Part shown: positions 26,501-34,588 of the stretch, in pieces
Position numbering within the stretch: position 1 is the stretch's first letter
Layout: each line of letters starts with the position of its first letter
Source of the DNA: Streptomyces sp. 7-21
GTDB taxonomy: Bacteria > Actinomycetota > Actinomycetes > Streptomycetales > Streptomycetaceae
Reading direction: 5' to 3'
Assembly (NCBI RefSeq): GCF_016741785.1
Contig: NZ_JAERRL010000013.1
Coordinates: 1-64,000 of the forward strand
DNA length: 64,000 bases
Notes under the pieces: model-generated
Database searches by the model: none
What the model was told of the DNA's origin: nothing
What the model saw: only the letters and a program-made list of their open reading frames with translations
Made by a program: the position numbers and the translations under genes

Positions 26501-26613
26501 CGCAGCCCTCACAGGCGGGGCAGCCGCCGCAGGTCCCGCCGCAGCCGCAGCGGCCGGACCAGGGCTACGGCTACCCGCAGCAGCCCGGCGGCTGGCCACC
26601 GCCGCAGGGCTGA
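23578..26613 (+). CDS. Proline-rich MinD-like ATPase, EspI-like, of the type VII locus
   Basis: A 1011-aa protein with a very long Pro/Ala/Gly/Gln-rich disordered region (about residues 30-620), then a MinD/ParA-type ATPase: deviant Walker A KGGVGKT at 684-690, Walker A' region DANPDAGTLG, and a Walker B-like stretch IILTDSGTG. A Gln/Pro/Tyr-rich tail with GYGYPQQPG repeats closes it. This matches the architecture of mycobacterial EspI, a regulator of ESX-1 that responds to energy state. GTG start with GGGAGG 4 nt upstream; TAGGGT at 23426-23431 is a possible -10. The region 23334-23577 holds no gene. Confidence 0.85.
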   Translation: MNSDQDRFRTEEDTSGARRPDDELLDEEPESPETTGQFTIDYTPPAWYSGGAPQPPQAPPSVPPQAPPSSPAPGPAAPPAGQPAEPGEPGEPQDAVPAEPRSGDTMQISAASVRRALGDGAAARTGPAPEPKPEPPRVPPRGPVSGLPPLPPDFQLQPPQPLAPPPPVPGSGPREGVNPAVPPTPPGFIVTRETEEPKPAPQSAVTDAQEAKDGKGGKDTGDAADAARAAENAPAAATAPSPAQPPGESQDTGEDAAEPSEPEPADRKDAGPEDAKSEDAAAEALEDAAPSGAAERPEAAEGSAASEEDSSAGPGVPPPAASPATAVLPAAGAGDGSISSGATVKLGAAAAPGGPPQDAGAPSGPSGGLASGEDDQPGEASAEPAPGSGAGEPRDAVPGTEPDASGSAAAEPQDAAPAAPGPQQPAAPPHGTTMLRALPQPGPQASPAPPAPADAPPALPAPPAGPFPAQGQPTQAGPWSSAPAQPEQPAGPAGPGAPAAGSQPGARPAADGPSSASSPALPAATAQGQPQGQPGQPPVPWSAQPPQPQPAQPQAQQPQPSQPGLPAVPPQAGPAAQPGAGPVPQQQPQHPQQPRDPRTGGWPDPQQYSPQMQPGALGYTASVELSSERLLQTKRRKQRSQPASKPGSRFRLGGRAAEAERRRKLEVIRTPVLSCYRIAVISLKGGVGKTTTTTALGATLASERQDKVIAIDANPDAGTLGRRVRRETGATIRDLVGAIPYLHSYMDIRRFTSQAPSGLEILANDVDPAISTTFNDTDYRRVIEVLGKQYPIILTDSGTGLLYSAMRGVLDLADQLIIVSTPSVDGASSASTTLDWLAAHGYGELVQRSVTVISGVRETGRMVKVDDIVAHFQSRCRGVIVAPFDEHLAAGAELDLDLLRPKTRQAYFDLAALVAEDFARAQQEQGLWMPDGGMPPQVAPPLPGQAGPQGYGYPQQPGYPQPQPGYPQGGQPPHAQPSQAGQPPQVPPQPQRPDQGYGYPQQPGGWPPPQG

Positions 26614-26637
26614 CGACGGGCGGCCAGGGCGGAGCCA

Positions 26638-26670
26638 GCCGGGGAGCTCCCGGCCGGGACGTTCTCGGCC
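26638..26670. terminator. Overlapping hairpins between convergent genes
   Basis: Two mutually exclusive stems: GCCGGG/CCCGGC (26638-26643, 26649-26654) and GGCCGGGA/TCTCGGCC (26652-26659, 26663-26670, one G-U pair). They lie between the convergent EspI-like gene and ribF and may serve both. Confidence 0.5.
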
Positions 26671-26677
26671 GGGGGTG

Positions 26678-27631
26678 TCAGCCGCGGACCCGGTCCGGGT
26701 CCGCGGTCAGCTCCCTGGCCCGCCGCAGGTCCTCGGCGAACTGGCCGAGCAGCTCCTCCATGCTGGCGAACGTCTCCTGGCCGCGCAGGAAGGCGAGGAA
26801 GTCGACGGCCACGTGCTTGCCGTACAGGTCGAGGTCCGTACGGTCGAGCGCGTGCGCCTCCACCGTGCGCCGCGTGCCGTGGAAGTGCGGGTTGGTTCCC
26901 ACCGAGATCGCCGCGGGCATCCGCTCCCCGTCCGCCGTCAGCCAGCCCGCGTAGACGCCGTCCCCGGGGATGGCCGAGTGCTGCACGGGGTCCAGGTTGG
27001 CGGTCGGGATGCCCAGGTCGCGGCCGCGCCGCGCCCCGTGCACGACCGTTCCCTCCACCCGGTGCGGCCGGCCGAGCACCTCGGCCGCCCCGGTGACGTC
27101 GCCCGCCGCGACCAGCCGCCGCGCCAGCGTCGAGGAGAACGGCTCGCCCCCGTTCTCACGCCGCTTCAGGTCGACGACCGTCACCTCGAAGCCGTAGGTC
27201 TCGCCCAGCTCTCTGAGCGTGTCGACGGTGCCCGCCGCCCGGTGCCCGAAGCGGAAGCTGGGGCCCTCGACGACGGCGCGGGCGTGCAGCCGCTCGACCA
27301 GCACCTTCACCACGAACTCGGCCGGCGACAGCCGCGAGAAGTCGGGGGTGAACGGCAGCACGAGCACCGCGTCGACGCCCAGCTCGCCCAGCAGCTCGGC
27401 CCGGCGTTCGTGGGGCGCGAGCAGCGGCGGGTGGCTCCCCGGCCGGATCACCTCGGCCGGGTGCGGGTCAAAGGTGACGACGACGGTGGCGAGGCCCAGC
27501 TCCCGGGCGCGGGCCACGGCCCGGCCCACGATCAGCTGGTGCCCCCGGTGCACTCCGTCGTACGAACCGATGGTGACGACGCTGTGCCCCCAGTCACCCG
27601 GGACGTCCTCCAAACCACGCCAGCGGTGCAC
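26678..27631 (-). CDS. ribF: Bifunctional riboflavin kinase / FAD synthetase
   Basis: RibF phosphorylates riboflavin to FMN and adenylates FMN to FAD. The N-terminal nucleotidyltransferase domain begins with GSYDGVHRGH, the family's GNFDGVHxGH, and TFDPHP; the C-terminal kinase part includes GIPTANLDP and HALDRTDLDLYG. At 317 aa it has the normal length. The start is GTG 27631 (HRWRGLEDVP) with GAGGAG 7 nt upstream. It lies downstream of truB in the conserved rbfA-truB-ribF order. Confidence 0.95.
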   Translation of the reverse strand: MHRWRGLEDVPGDWGHSVVTIGSYDGVHRGHQLIVGRAVARARELGLATVVVTFDPHPAEVIRPGSHPPLLAPHERRAELLGELGVDAVLVLPFTPDFSRLSPAEFVVKVLVERLHARAVVEGPSFRFGHRAAGTVDTLRELGETYGFEVTVVDLKRRENGGEPFSSTLARRLVAAGDVTGAAEVLGRPHRVEGTVVHGARRGRDLGIPTANLDPVQHSAIPGDGVYAGWLTADGERMPAAISVGTNPHFHGTRRTVEAHALDRTDLDLYGKHVAVDFLAFLRGQETFASMEELLGQFAEDLRRARELTADPDRVRG

Positions 27632-27768
27632 CTTCTCGCTCCTCGCCTGAAGTCTCGGAAGTCGTCGTGGACCCTCACGGTCCCGGATCCGACGGTCCAC
27701 GGTACCCGGACCCCGGCGCCCGGCGAGCGCCCGCCTCACCCGGCGCGGGCCGGACGACGCCTGCCCTG

Positions 27769-28674
27769 TCAGGCAAAGACGGCCAGGCTCCTGGCGCGCT
27801 CCCCGTCCGCCTCGATCAGCGCGATGAAGCGGCCGTCCGGGCCGAACACGGCGACCGGCCCCGGCGGCAGCGACGGCGGCACGGTGACGCGCACGCCGTT
27901 GCCGAGCAGCGTCGCCTGCCGCTCACTGACGTCCCACCGGGGGAACGCGGCCGCGGCGGCCTGGTCCAGCGGCAGGATCGTCAGCCGCTGGCGCAGCTCG
28001 TCCAGCGTGTGCGCGTCCTTCAGCTGGTACGGGCCGACGCTCAGACGCCGCAGGGCTGTCAGGTGGCCGCCGGTGCCGAGCGCGGCGCCCAGGTCCCTGG
28101 CCAGGGCGCGGACGTACGTGCCCGACGAGCAGGTCACCGTGGTGTCCAGGTCGGTGACGGGGGTGCCGTCGGGGGCCGTGGTCTCGCGGACCTGCGTGAG
28201 GGAGAACTCAAAAACGGTGACCGGCCGCGCCGGCAGGTCGACGTCCTGGCCCTGCCGCACGCGCCGGTAGGCACGCTTGCCGTCGATCTTGACGGCGCTG
28301 ACGGCGGCGGGGACCTGCATGATGTCCCCGGTCAGCTCCGCCATGGCGGCGGCCAGCGCCTTGGGGTCGACGTTCCTGGCACCGGTACGCGCGGTGACCT
28401 CGCCCTCCGCGTCGTCGGTGACGGTGGTCTGGCCGAGCCGGATGGTGCCCTCGTACCGCTTCCGCGTCAGCGCGAGGTGGCCCAGCAGCCGGGTGGCGCG
28501 GCCGAGGCCGACGACGAGCACGCCGGTGGCCATCGGGTCGAGGGTGCCGGCGTGCCCGACGCGCCGCGTGCGGGCGACGCCGCGCAGCACGGCGACGACG
28601 TCGTGCGAGGTGAAGCCCGCGGGCTTGTCGACGATGACCAGCCCGTCGGGGCCCTGCGTCCTGCCGCGGCTCAC
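27769..28674 (-). CDS. truB: tRNA pseudouridine-55 synthase
   Basis: TruB makes pseudouridine 55 in the T arm of tRNAs. The catalytic block GHAGTLDPMATGVL contains the nucleophile Asp46, and KxYEG (KRYEGTIRLG) and a C-terminal PUA-like part are present; 301 aa is typical. Its GTG start overlaps the rbfA stop (GTGA), so the two are translationally coupled. Confidence 0.96.
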   Translation of the reverse strand: MSRGRTQGPDGLVIVDKPAGFTSHDVVAVLRGVARTRRVGHAGTLDPMATGVLVVGLGRATRLLGHLALTRKRYEGTIRLGQTTVTDDAEGEVTARTGARNVDPKALAAAMAELTGDIMQVPAAVSAVKIDGKRAYRRVRQGQDVDLPARPVTVFEFSLTQVRETTAPDGTPVTDLDTTVTCSSGTYVRALARDLGAALGTGGHLTALRRLSVGPYQLKDAHTLDELRQRLTILPLDQAAAAAFPRWDVSERQATLLGNGVRVTVPPSLPPGPVAVFGPDGRFIALIEADGERARSLAVFA

Positions 28675-29177
28675 CGGTCCTGCCGGCGGGTGCCGTCCTC
28701 GTCCGCGTCCTCCCCGGGGCCGGCCCCGGAGTCGTCGTCCGCGCTGTCCGTCCTGCCGGCCGGGGTGACGTAGGGGTCGGCGTCCCCGGCGTACTGGGCG
28801 CCGGCCGCCGCCCGCCGCACCTCCTCGTCGCGCTCGCGCGCCTGGTCGAAGAGGTGCTCCAGGTTCCGCGCCGTCTCGGGCAGGGCGTCGGGGACGAACT
28901 CCAGGCTCGGCGTGTGCTTCACCCCCGCGGCGGCGCCCACGGCCGAGCGCAGGATGCCCCGGGCGCTGCGCAGCCCGGCCGCGACCTCCGCGCGGTCGGA
29001 CTCGTCGCCGTAGACGGTGTAGAAGACGGTCGCCTCCCGCAGGTCGCCCGTGACGCGCGTGTCGGTGATGGTCACCCTGCTGCCGAGGCGGGGGTCCTTG
29101 ATGTCGCGGTGCAGTTTCTCCGCGACCACCTCGCGGATGAGGTCCGCCAGCCTCCTGGCCCGCGCTTTGTCGGCCAC
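28671..29177 (-). CDS. rbfA: Ribosome-binding factor A
   Basis: RbfA helps mature the 30S subunit and is important in the cold. The 168-aa protein has the KH-like core (ARRLADLIREVVAEKL, SRVTITDTRVTGDLREATVF) and, after it, an acidic disordered C-terminal tail (AGRTDSADDDSG) common in actinobacteria. The start is GTG 29177 (ADKARARRLA) with AAGGAG 8 nt upstream. Coupled to truB downstream. Confidence 0.95.
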   Translation of the reverse strand: MADKARARRLADLIREVVAEKLHRDIKDPRLGSRVTITDTRVTGDLREATVFYTVYGDESDRAEVAAGLRSARGILRSAVGAAAGVKHTPSLEFVPDALPETARNLEHLFDQARERDEEVRRAAAGAQYAGDADPYVTPAGRTDSADDDSGAGPGEDADEDGTRRQDR

Positions 29178-29220
29178 TGGTCCGTCTCCTTGCTTGTCCG
29201 GGTTGCCTGTCCGGCTGGCT

Positions 29221-29517
29221 CTACTCGTCGTGGTCGCCGTGGATCCGCCGCCGCACTGACAGCAGCTCCACCTCGGGTCGGGCGGCCACGAGCCGCTCGC
29301 ACTGGTCGAGGACGCCCGACAGGTGGTGGGCGTCCCCGGAGACCGCCGCCAGGCCGATCCTGGCACGGCGGTACAGGTCCTGGCCGCCGACCTCGGCGGC
29401 GCTCACCGAGAACTTCCGCTGGAGTTCCGCCACGATCGGGCGCACGACGGAGCGCTTCTGCTTCAGCGAACGGACGTCCCCGAGCAGCAGGTCAAAGGAC
29501 AGCGTCCCGGTATACAT
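29221..29517 (-). CDS. DUF503 (YlxP-like) protein, probably leaderless
   Basis: A 98-aa DUF503 family protein (YTGTLSFDLLLGDVRSLKQK, SVVRPIVAEL), found next to rbfA and infB in many bacteria, with unclear function, possibly in ribosome maturation. I start it at the second of two close ATGs (29517) because that is where family members begin and because a -10 box ends 7 nt upstream. It is separated from infB by a strong terminator, so it seems to begin a new transcription unit with rbfA, truB and ribF. Confidence 0.88.
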   Translation of the reverse strand: MYTGTLSFDLLLGDVRSLKQKRSVVRPIVAELQRKFSVSAAEVGGQDLYRRARIGLAAVSGDAHHLSGVLDQCERLVAARPEVELLSVRRRIHGDHDE

Positions 29518-29524
29518 GCGCATG

Positions 29525-29530
29525 ATCGTA
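29525..29530 (-). promoter_or_regulatory. -10 box for the DUF503-rbfA-truB-ribF unit
   Basis: TACGAT on the minus strand ends 7 nt before the ATG at 29517, with no Shine-Dalgarno sequence present, the arrangement of a leaderless transcript. The -35 would fall inside the infB terminator stem; no clear -35 is seen. Confidence 0.45.
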
Positions 29531-29539
29531 TCGGGGGCG

Positions 29540-29586
29540 CCGGGCCCCGCGTCCAGCGGATATCAGTCCGCCGGAGCGGGGCCCGG
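29540..29586 (-). terminator. infB terminator
   Basis: A perfect 11-bp stem (CCGGGCCCCGC at 29540-29550 with GCGGGGCCCGG at 29576-29586) encloses a second small hairpin (GCGGA/TCCGC, 29556-29560 and 29567-29571). It starts 22 bp past the infB stop and should end the rimP-nusA-ylxR-infB transcript. Confidence 0.8.
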
Positions 29587-29607
29587 GCCAGGTGTGCCGC
29601 GGGCGCG

Positions 29608-32484
29608 TCACACGCGCGGCTTCTCCCGCATCTCGTAGGTGGCGATGATGTCGTCCACCTTGATGTCGTTGAAGTTGCCGAGGTTGATACCGCCCTCGAA
29701 ACCTTCGCGGATCTCGGTGACGTCGTCCTTGAAGCGGCGCAGGCCCTCGATGGTGAGGTTGTCCGCGATGACCCTGCCGTCGCGGACCAGGCGGGCCTTG
29801 GTGTTCCGCCTGACCTCGCCGGAGCGGATGATGACACCCGCGATGTTGCCCAGCTTGGACGAGCGGAAGACCTCGCGGATCTCCGCCGTGCCGAGCTCGA
29901 CCTCCTCGTACTCCGGCTTGAGCCTGCCCTTGAGCGCCGCCTCGATCTCCTCGATCGCCTGGTAGATGACTGAGTAGTACCGGACATCGACGCCCTCGCG
30001 CTCGGCCGCCTGCGTGGCGCGGCCCTCGGCGCGGACGTTGAAGCCCAGGACGATGGCGTCCGAGCCCGCCGCCAGGCCGATGTCGGTCTCGGTGACCGCA
30101 CCGACGCCGCGGTGCAGGACCCGCAGCTCGACGCCCTCGCCGACCTCCAGCTGGAGGAGCGCGGACTCCAGGGCCTCGACCGAACCGGAGGCGTCGCCCT
30201 TGATGATGAGGTTGAGCTGCTGGACCTCGCCCGCCTTGAGCATCTTGTCCAGGTCCTCCATGGAGACCCGGCGGCTGCGCTTGGCGAACGCGGCGTTCCG
30301 CTCACGGGCGGCGCGCTTCTCGGCGATCTGGCGGGCCGTGCGGTCCTCGCCGACCACCAGGAAGCTGTCACCCGCGCCCGGCACGTTGGTCAGACCCTGC
30401 ACCAGGACGGGCGTGGACGGCCCGGCCTCGGTCACATTGCGCCCGGAGTCGTCGAGCATGGCCCGCACCCGGCCGTGAGCGTCGCCGACCACCATCGTGT
30501 CGCCGACGCGGAGCGTGCCGCGCTGGACGAGCACGGTGGCCACGGCGCCGCGGCCGCGGTCCAGGTGCGCCTCGATGGCGATGCCCTGGGCGTCCTGGTT
30601 GGGGTTGGCCCGCAGGTCGAGCGCGGCGTCCGCCGTCAGCAGCACCGCCTCGAGGAGCTCCTCGATGTTGGTGCCCTGGCGGGCGGAGATGTCCACAAAC
30701 ATCGTGTCGCCGCCGTACTCCTCGGCGACCAGGCCGTACTCGGTGAGCTGGCCGCGCACCTTGGCCGGGTCGGCGCCGGGGAGGTCGATCTTGTTGACCG
30801 CGACCACGATCGGCAGGTCGGCCGCCTTGGCGTGGTTGAGCGCCTCGATGGTCTGGGGCATCACGCCGTCGTTCGCCGCCACCACGAGGATCGCGATGTC
30901 GGTGGACTTGGCGCCGCGGGCACGCATGGCGGTGAACGCCTCGTGACCCGGGGTGTCGATGAACGTGATCTTGCGGTCCTCGCCGTTGACGTTCAGCGAC
31001 ACCTGGTAGGCGCCGATGTGCTGGGTGATGCCGCCGGCCTCGCCCTCGGTGACGTTGGTCTTGCGGATCGCGTCGAGCAGGCGGGTCTTGCCGTGGTCGA
31101 CGTGACCCATGACCGTGACCACCGGGGGCCGCGAGACCAGTTCGTCCTCGCTGCCCTCGTCCCCCAGCTCGATGTCGAAGGACTCCAGCAGCTCGCGGTC
31201 CTCCTCCTCCGGGCTGACGATCTGAACCTTGTAGTTCATCTCCTCGCCCAGCAGCTGGAGGGTCTCGTCGGAGACCGACTGCGTGGCCGTGACCATCTCG
31301 CCGAGGTTGAACATCACCTGCACCAGCGAAGCCGGGTCGGCGTTGATCTTCTCGGCGAAGTCGGTCAGCGAGGCACCGCGGGAGAGCCGGATGGTCTCGC
31401 CCTTGCCGCGCGGCAGCATCACCCCGCCGATCGACGGGGCCTGCATCGCCTCGTACTCCTGGCGGCGCTGCCGCTTCGACTTGCGGCCACGGCGCGCCGG
31501 ACCGCCGGGACGGCCGAAGGCACCCTGCGTGCCGCCGCGGCCGCCGGGACGGCCGCCGAAGCCGCCCGGACGCCCGCCGCCGCCGGGACGGCCACCGCCG
31601 CCGCCGGGACGGCCGCCGAAGCCGCCCGGACGCCCGCCGCCGCGGCCGCCGAAGCCGCCGCCGGGACGCGGACCGCCCTGGGAACGGCCGCCGGGACCGC
31701 CGGGACGGCCACCGGTCGACGGACGCTGCGGCATCATGCCCGGGTTCGGCCGGGGACCGGGCCGCGGCGCCTGCGGACGCGGCATGTTGCCCGGCGTGAC
31801 GCGGCCGCCACCCGGCGCCTGCGGACGCGGGGGCGCCTGGCCGCCGCCAGGACGCGGACCGCCCTGCGCCTGGCCGCCGGGACGGGGGCCGGGCCGGGGC
31901 GGCGCGGGCTGCGGCCGGGCCATGCCGGTCGAGCCGCTGGTCGTGAAGGGGTTGTTGCCCGGGCGCGGGCCCGCGGGGCGGGCGCCCGGCTTGGGCGCGG
32001 CCGGCTTCGGGCCCGGCTTGGGAGCCGGACGGCCCGGCTTCGGGGCCTCACCGCCGGGGCGCGGCGCGCCCGGCTTCGGCGCCGACGGCGCGGACGCGCC
32101 GGAGCCGGACTGCTGCGACGAGCTGAACTCCGGCGCCGCGGGCCCGGGACGGGGCGCGCCCGGCTTCGGTGCCGCGGGACGGGGGGCGCCCGGCTTGGGG
32201 GCGCCGGGACGCGGCGCGGGCTTGGGCGCCGCGGCCCCCGCGCCTGGCTTCGGGGCGGCGGGCTTGGCGCGGTTGCCGCCCGGTGCCGCGGGGCGCGGCG
32301 CCTTGCGGCCGGAGCCCTCGCCGCCGTTGTTGCTGAATGCGTCTGTCAGTTTGCGTACGACCGGCGCCTCGATCGTGGAGGACGCCGAACGAACGAATTC
32401 GCCGAGTTCCTGGAGTTTGGCCATGACGACCTTGCTCTCGACTCCAAGCTCCTTGGCGAGCTCGTATACCCGGACCTTAGCCAC
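29608..32484 (-). CDS. infB: Translation initiation factor IF-2
   Basis: IF-2 is the GTPase that brings initiator tRNA to the 30S subunit and promotes subunit joining. The 958-aa protein begins with the IF2N domain (AKVRVYELAKELGVESKVVM), has a very long Gly/Pro/Arg-rich linker (about residues 55-330), a second IF2N-like segment, then the G domain with GHVDHGKT at 460-467, DTPGHE and NKID, and domains II-IV. GTG start with TAAGGAG 4 nt upstream. The linker contains 20-residue GGFGGRPGG-type repeats encoded by near-identical DNA. Follows ylxR. Confidence 0.97.
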   Translation of the reverse strand: MAKVRVYELAKELGVESKVVMAKLQELGEFVRSASSTIEAPVVRKLTDAFSNNGGEGSGRKAPRPAAPGGNRAKPAAPKPGAGAAAPKPAPRPGAPKPGAPRPAAPKPGAPRPGPAAPEFSSSQQSGSGASAPSAPKPGAPRPGGEAPKPGRPAPKPGPKPAAPKPGARPAGPRPGNNPFTTSGSTGMARPQPAPPRPGPRPGGQAQGGPRPGGGQAPPRPQAPGGGRVTPGNMPRPQAPRPGPRPNPGMMPQRPSTGGRPGGPGGRSQGGPRPGGGFGGRGGGRPGGFGGRPGGGGGRPGGGGRPGGFGGRPGGRGGTQGAFGRPGGPARRGRKSKRQRRQEYEAMQAPSIGGVMLPRGKGETIRLSRGASLTDFAEKINADPASLVQVMFNLGEMVTATQSVSDETLQLLGEEMNYKVQIVSPEEEDRELLESFDIELGDEGSEDELVSRPPVVTVMGHVDHGKTRLLDAIRKTNVTEGEAGGITQHIGAYQVSLNVNGEDRKITFIDTPGHEAFTAMRARGAKSTDIAILVVAANDGVMPQTIEALNHAKAADLPIVVAVNKIDLPGADPAKVRGQLTEYGLVAEEYGGDTMFVDISARQGTNIEELLEAVLLTADAALDLRANPNQDAQGIAIEAHLDRGRGAVATVLVQRGTLRVGDTMVVGDAHGRVRAMLDDSGRNVTEAGPSTPVLVQGLTNVPGAGDSFLVVGEDRTARQIAEKRAARERNAAFAKRSRRVSMEDLDKMLKAGEVQQLNLIIKGDASGSVEALESALLQLEVGEGVELRVLHRGVGAVTETDIGLAAGSDAIVLGFNVRAEGRATQAAEREGVDVRYYSVIYQAIEEIEAALKGRLKPEYEEVELGTAEIREVFRSSKLGNIAGVIIRSGEVRRNTKARLVRDGRVIADNLTIEGLRRFKDDVTEIREGFEGGINLGNFNDIKVDDIIATYEMREKPRV
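31541..31643 (-). repeat. 60-bp-period direct repeat inside infB
   Basis: A 43-bp sequence starting ccgccgggacggccgccg at 31541 is repeated exactly at 31601. The period of 60 bp equals 20 codons and encodes GGFGGRPGG/GGRPGGGG units of the IF-2 linker. Recent expansion or contraction by slippage is likely. Confidence 0.8.
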
Positions 32485-32634
32485 TTCGCTCCTTACGGTC
32501 CGGGGTGGGTCGTCCGCCGGACCTTCGCTACTTCTCGGGCGTACTCATCGCGTACTCATCGAGTGCTCATCGCAATCTCGACCTACTTCCGACTCGCGAG
32601 GTACCTGCCGCGCGGACTTTCCGCGCGGCGCGTC

Positions 32635-32913
32635 TTACGGTGCCGCCTGGCCTACCGCCCGCCGCAGCTCCCCGGTCTCCAGCGGCCCTTCGGCCCGGAG
32701 GGCCCGGGGGAACGCCCGTCGGCGCAGCGCAAGGTCGACACAGTCCTGAGTGGGGTGCACATACGCGCCCCGACCGGGCAGCGTACCGCGTAGATCGGGG
32801 ACACATCGATCCTCAACCAGCGCCACACGCAGCAGACCTTCTCTCGGCGCGCGCTGTCTGCATCCCACACAGGTGCGTTCAGGGCAGGCTCGCGCTCGCC
32901 TCCGGCCAGACAC
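32635..32913 (-). CDS. YlxR-family (DUF448) nucleic-acid-binding protein
   Basis: A 92-aa basic protein with the YlxR pattern ACPERTCVGCRQRAP at the N-terminus and GRGAYVHPTQDCVDLALRR in the middle. The family lies between nusA and infB in most bacteria and binds nucleic acid, with a reported regulatory role in some. The start is GTG 32913 (SGRRRARACP) with GGGAGG about 11 nt upstream. It occupies the conserved nusA-ylxR-infB position. Confidence 0.9.
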   Translation of the reverse strand: MSGRRRARACPERTCVGCRQRAPREGLLRVALVEDRCVPDLRGTLPGRGAYVHPTQDCVDLALRRRAFPRALRAEGPLETGELRRAVGQAAP

Positions 32914-33053
32914 TGAAGATTCTACCTCCCCGCACGCATCGCCCACGGCTTGGGGCAACGCTTCTGCTCCCCGCAACGACCTGTCCCCCGCCAGGTATTC
33001 CCGGCCGTCTGTACCAGCGTCTCCCCGGCCGGGTTCCCGCGCCAGGGCGGCCC

Positions 33054-34055
33054 TCACGCGTCCTGCTGCTCCGCGGGCTCGGTGTCCGGCCGGATGTCGA
33101 TGCGCCAGCCGGTCAGCCGGGCGGCGAGCCGGGCGTTCTGACCTTCCTTGCCGATGGCCAGTGACAGCTGGTAGTCGGGCACGGTCACCCGCGCGGAGCG
33201 GGCGGCGGCGTCCACGACGTCCACCTTGCTCACCCGCGCCGGGGACAGCGCGTTCGCCACCATCTGCGCCGGATCGTCGGACCAGTCCACGATGTCGATC
33301 TTCTCGCCATGCAGCTCGGCCATCACGCTGCGCACCCGGCCGCCCATCGGGCCGATGCAGGCGCCCTTGGCGTTGAGCCCGGGGCGCAGCGAGCGCACGG
33401 CGATCTTGGTGCGGTGCCCGGCCTCCCGGGCGATGGCGGCGATCTCCACCGAGCCGTCCGCGATCTCCGGGACCTCCAGCTCGAACAGCTTGCGCACCAG
33501 GTTCGGGTGGGTGCGCGAGAGCGTCACCGAGGGGCCCTTGGCGCCGCGCGTGACGCGCACCACGAAGCAGCGCAGCCGCGAGCCGTGGGTGTACTCCTCG
33601 CCCGGCACCTGCTCCTGCGGCGGCAGGATCGCCTCCAGCTTGCCGATGTCCACCAGCACGCTGCGGGGGTCCCGGCCCTGCTGCACGACGCCGGTGACGA
33701 CGTCGCCCTCGCGCCCGGCGTACTCGCCGAAGGTCACGTCCTCCTCGGCGTCGCGCAGCCGCTGCAGGATGACCTGCTTGGCGGTGGTGGCGGCGATGCG
33801 GCCGAAGCCCTCCGGGGTGTCGTCGAACTCCCGCGGCTCGGCCCCGTCGGCGTCCGCCAGGTCGTCCGCGTCCTCCTTGGCCCAGACGGTGACGTGGCCG
33901 CTCTCCCGGTCGAGGACGACGCGGGCATCGCGCCGGCTGCCCTCGGTGCGGTGGTAGGCGATCAGGAGGGCGGCCTCGATCGCCTCCACGAGCAGGTCGA
34001 AGGAGATCTCCTTCTCCCTGACGAGCCCGCGCAGGGCACTCATGTCGATGTCCAC
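33054..34055 (-). CDS. nusA: Transcription termination/antitermination factor NusA
   Basis: NusA modulates pausing, termination and antitermination by RNA polymerase. The 333-aa protein has the N-terminal RNAP-binding domain, an S1 domain (EGDVVTGVVQQG) and two KH domains (GACIGPMGGRVRSVM, LAIGKEGQNARLAARL); it lacks the C-terminal acidic repeats of proteobacterial NusA, as is usual in actinobacteria. GTG start, 2 bp after the rimP stop, so coupled. Confidence 0.97.
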   Translation of the reverse strand: MDIDMSALRGLVREKEISFDLLVEAIEAALLIAYHRTEGSRRDARVVLDRESGHVTVWAKEDADDLADADGAEPREFDDTPEGFGRIAATTAKQVILQRLRDAEEDVTFGEYAGREGDVVTGVVQQGRDPRSVLVDIGKLEAILPPQEQVPGEEYTHGSRLRCFVVRVTRGAKGPSVTLSRTHPNLVRKLFELEVPEIADGSVEIAAIAREAGHRTKIAVRSLRPGLNAKGACIGPMGGRVRSVMAELHGEKIDIVDWSDDPAQMVANALSPARVSKVDVVDAAARSARVTVPDYQLSLAIGKEGQNARLAARLTGWRIDIRPDTEPAEQQDA

Positions 34056-34057
34056 GG

Positions 34058-34588
34058 CTACGCCTCCTCCTGGCTCTCGTCCCCTGGCTCCCCCGGGCGC
34101 GGCACTCCGGTGGCAGGGCGGTTGAACTCGATCTCGACGCGTGCCTTGGCGATCTCGTCGTAGCCGATCCGGCGGTCGGTGGGCTTGCTGCCCTTCTCCC
34201 CCGGCACCCGCACGTCAATGCCGTCGTCGTCCGCGCTGGCCAGCCGCGCCGTGAGCGTGCCGCCCTGGTGCAGGGTGAGGCGGACGAGGCGGCCGGCGGC
34301 ACGGCGGTAGTGACGGGGCTGGGTGAGCGGGCGCTCGGCTCCCGGGGAGGAGACCTCCAGCACGTAGGGCGTCTCGCCCATGACGCCGCTGTCGTCCAGC
34401 GTCGCGGACACGGCCCGGCTCAGCTCGGCGCAGGTGTCCAGGCCCACGCCGTCGTCGGAGTCGACGATCACGCGCAGCACGCGGCGCTTGCCCGCCGGGG
34501 TGAGGCGGACCTCCTCCAGATCGAGCCCTCGCTCGAGGACGAGTGGTTCCAGGAGCTCCCGAAGCCTGTCGGTCTGCGTGCTGCTCAT
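34058..34588 (-). CDS. rimP: Ribosome maturation factor RimP
   Basis: RimP is needed for 30S maturation. The 176-aa protein shows the family blocks LRVIVDSDDGVGLDTCAELS and YVLEVSSPGAERPLTQPRHY, then an SH3-like C-terminal domain with an acidic tail. GAGGAG lies 8 nt before the ATG. It is the first gene of the rimP-nusA-ylxR-infB unit; the 309-bp region upstream must carry the operon promoter. Confidence 0.95.
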   Translation of the reverse strand: MSSTQTDRLRELLEPLVLERGLDLEEVRLTPAGKRRVLRVIVDSDDGVGLDTCAELSRAVSATLDDSGVMGETPYVLEVSSPGAERPLTQPRHYRRAAGRLVRLTLHQGGTLTARLASADDDGIDVRVPGEKGSKPTDRRIGYDEIAKARVEIEFNRPATGVPRPGEPGDESQEEA

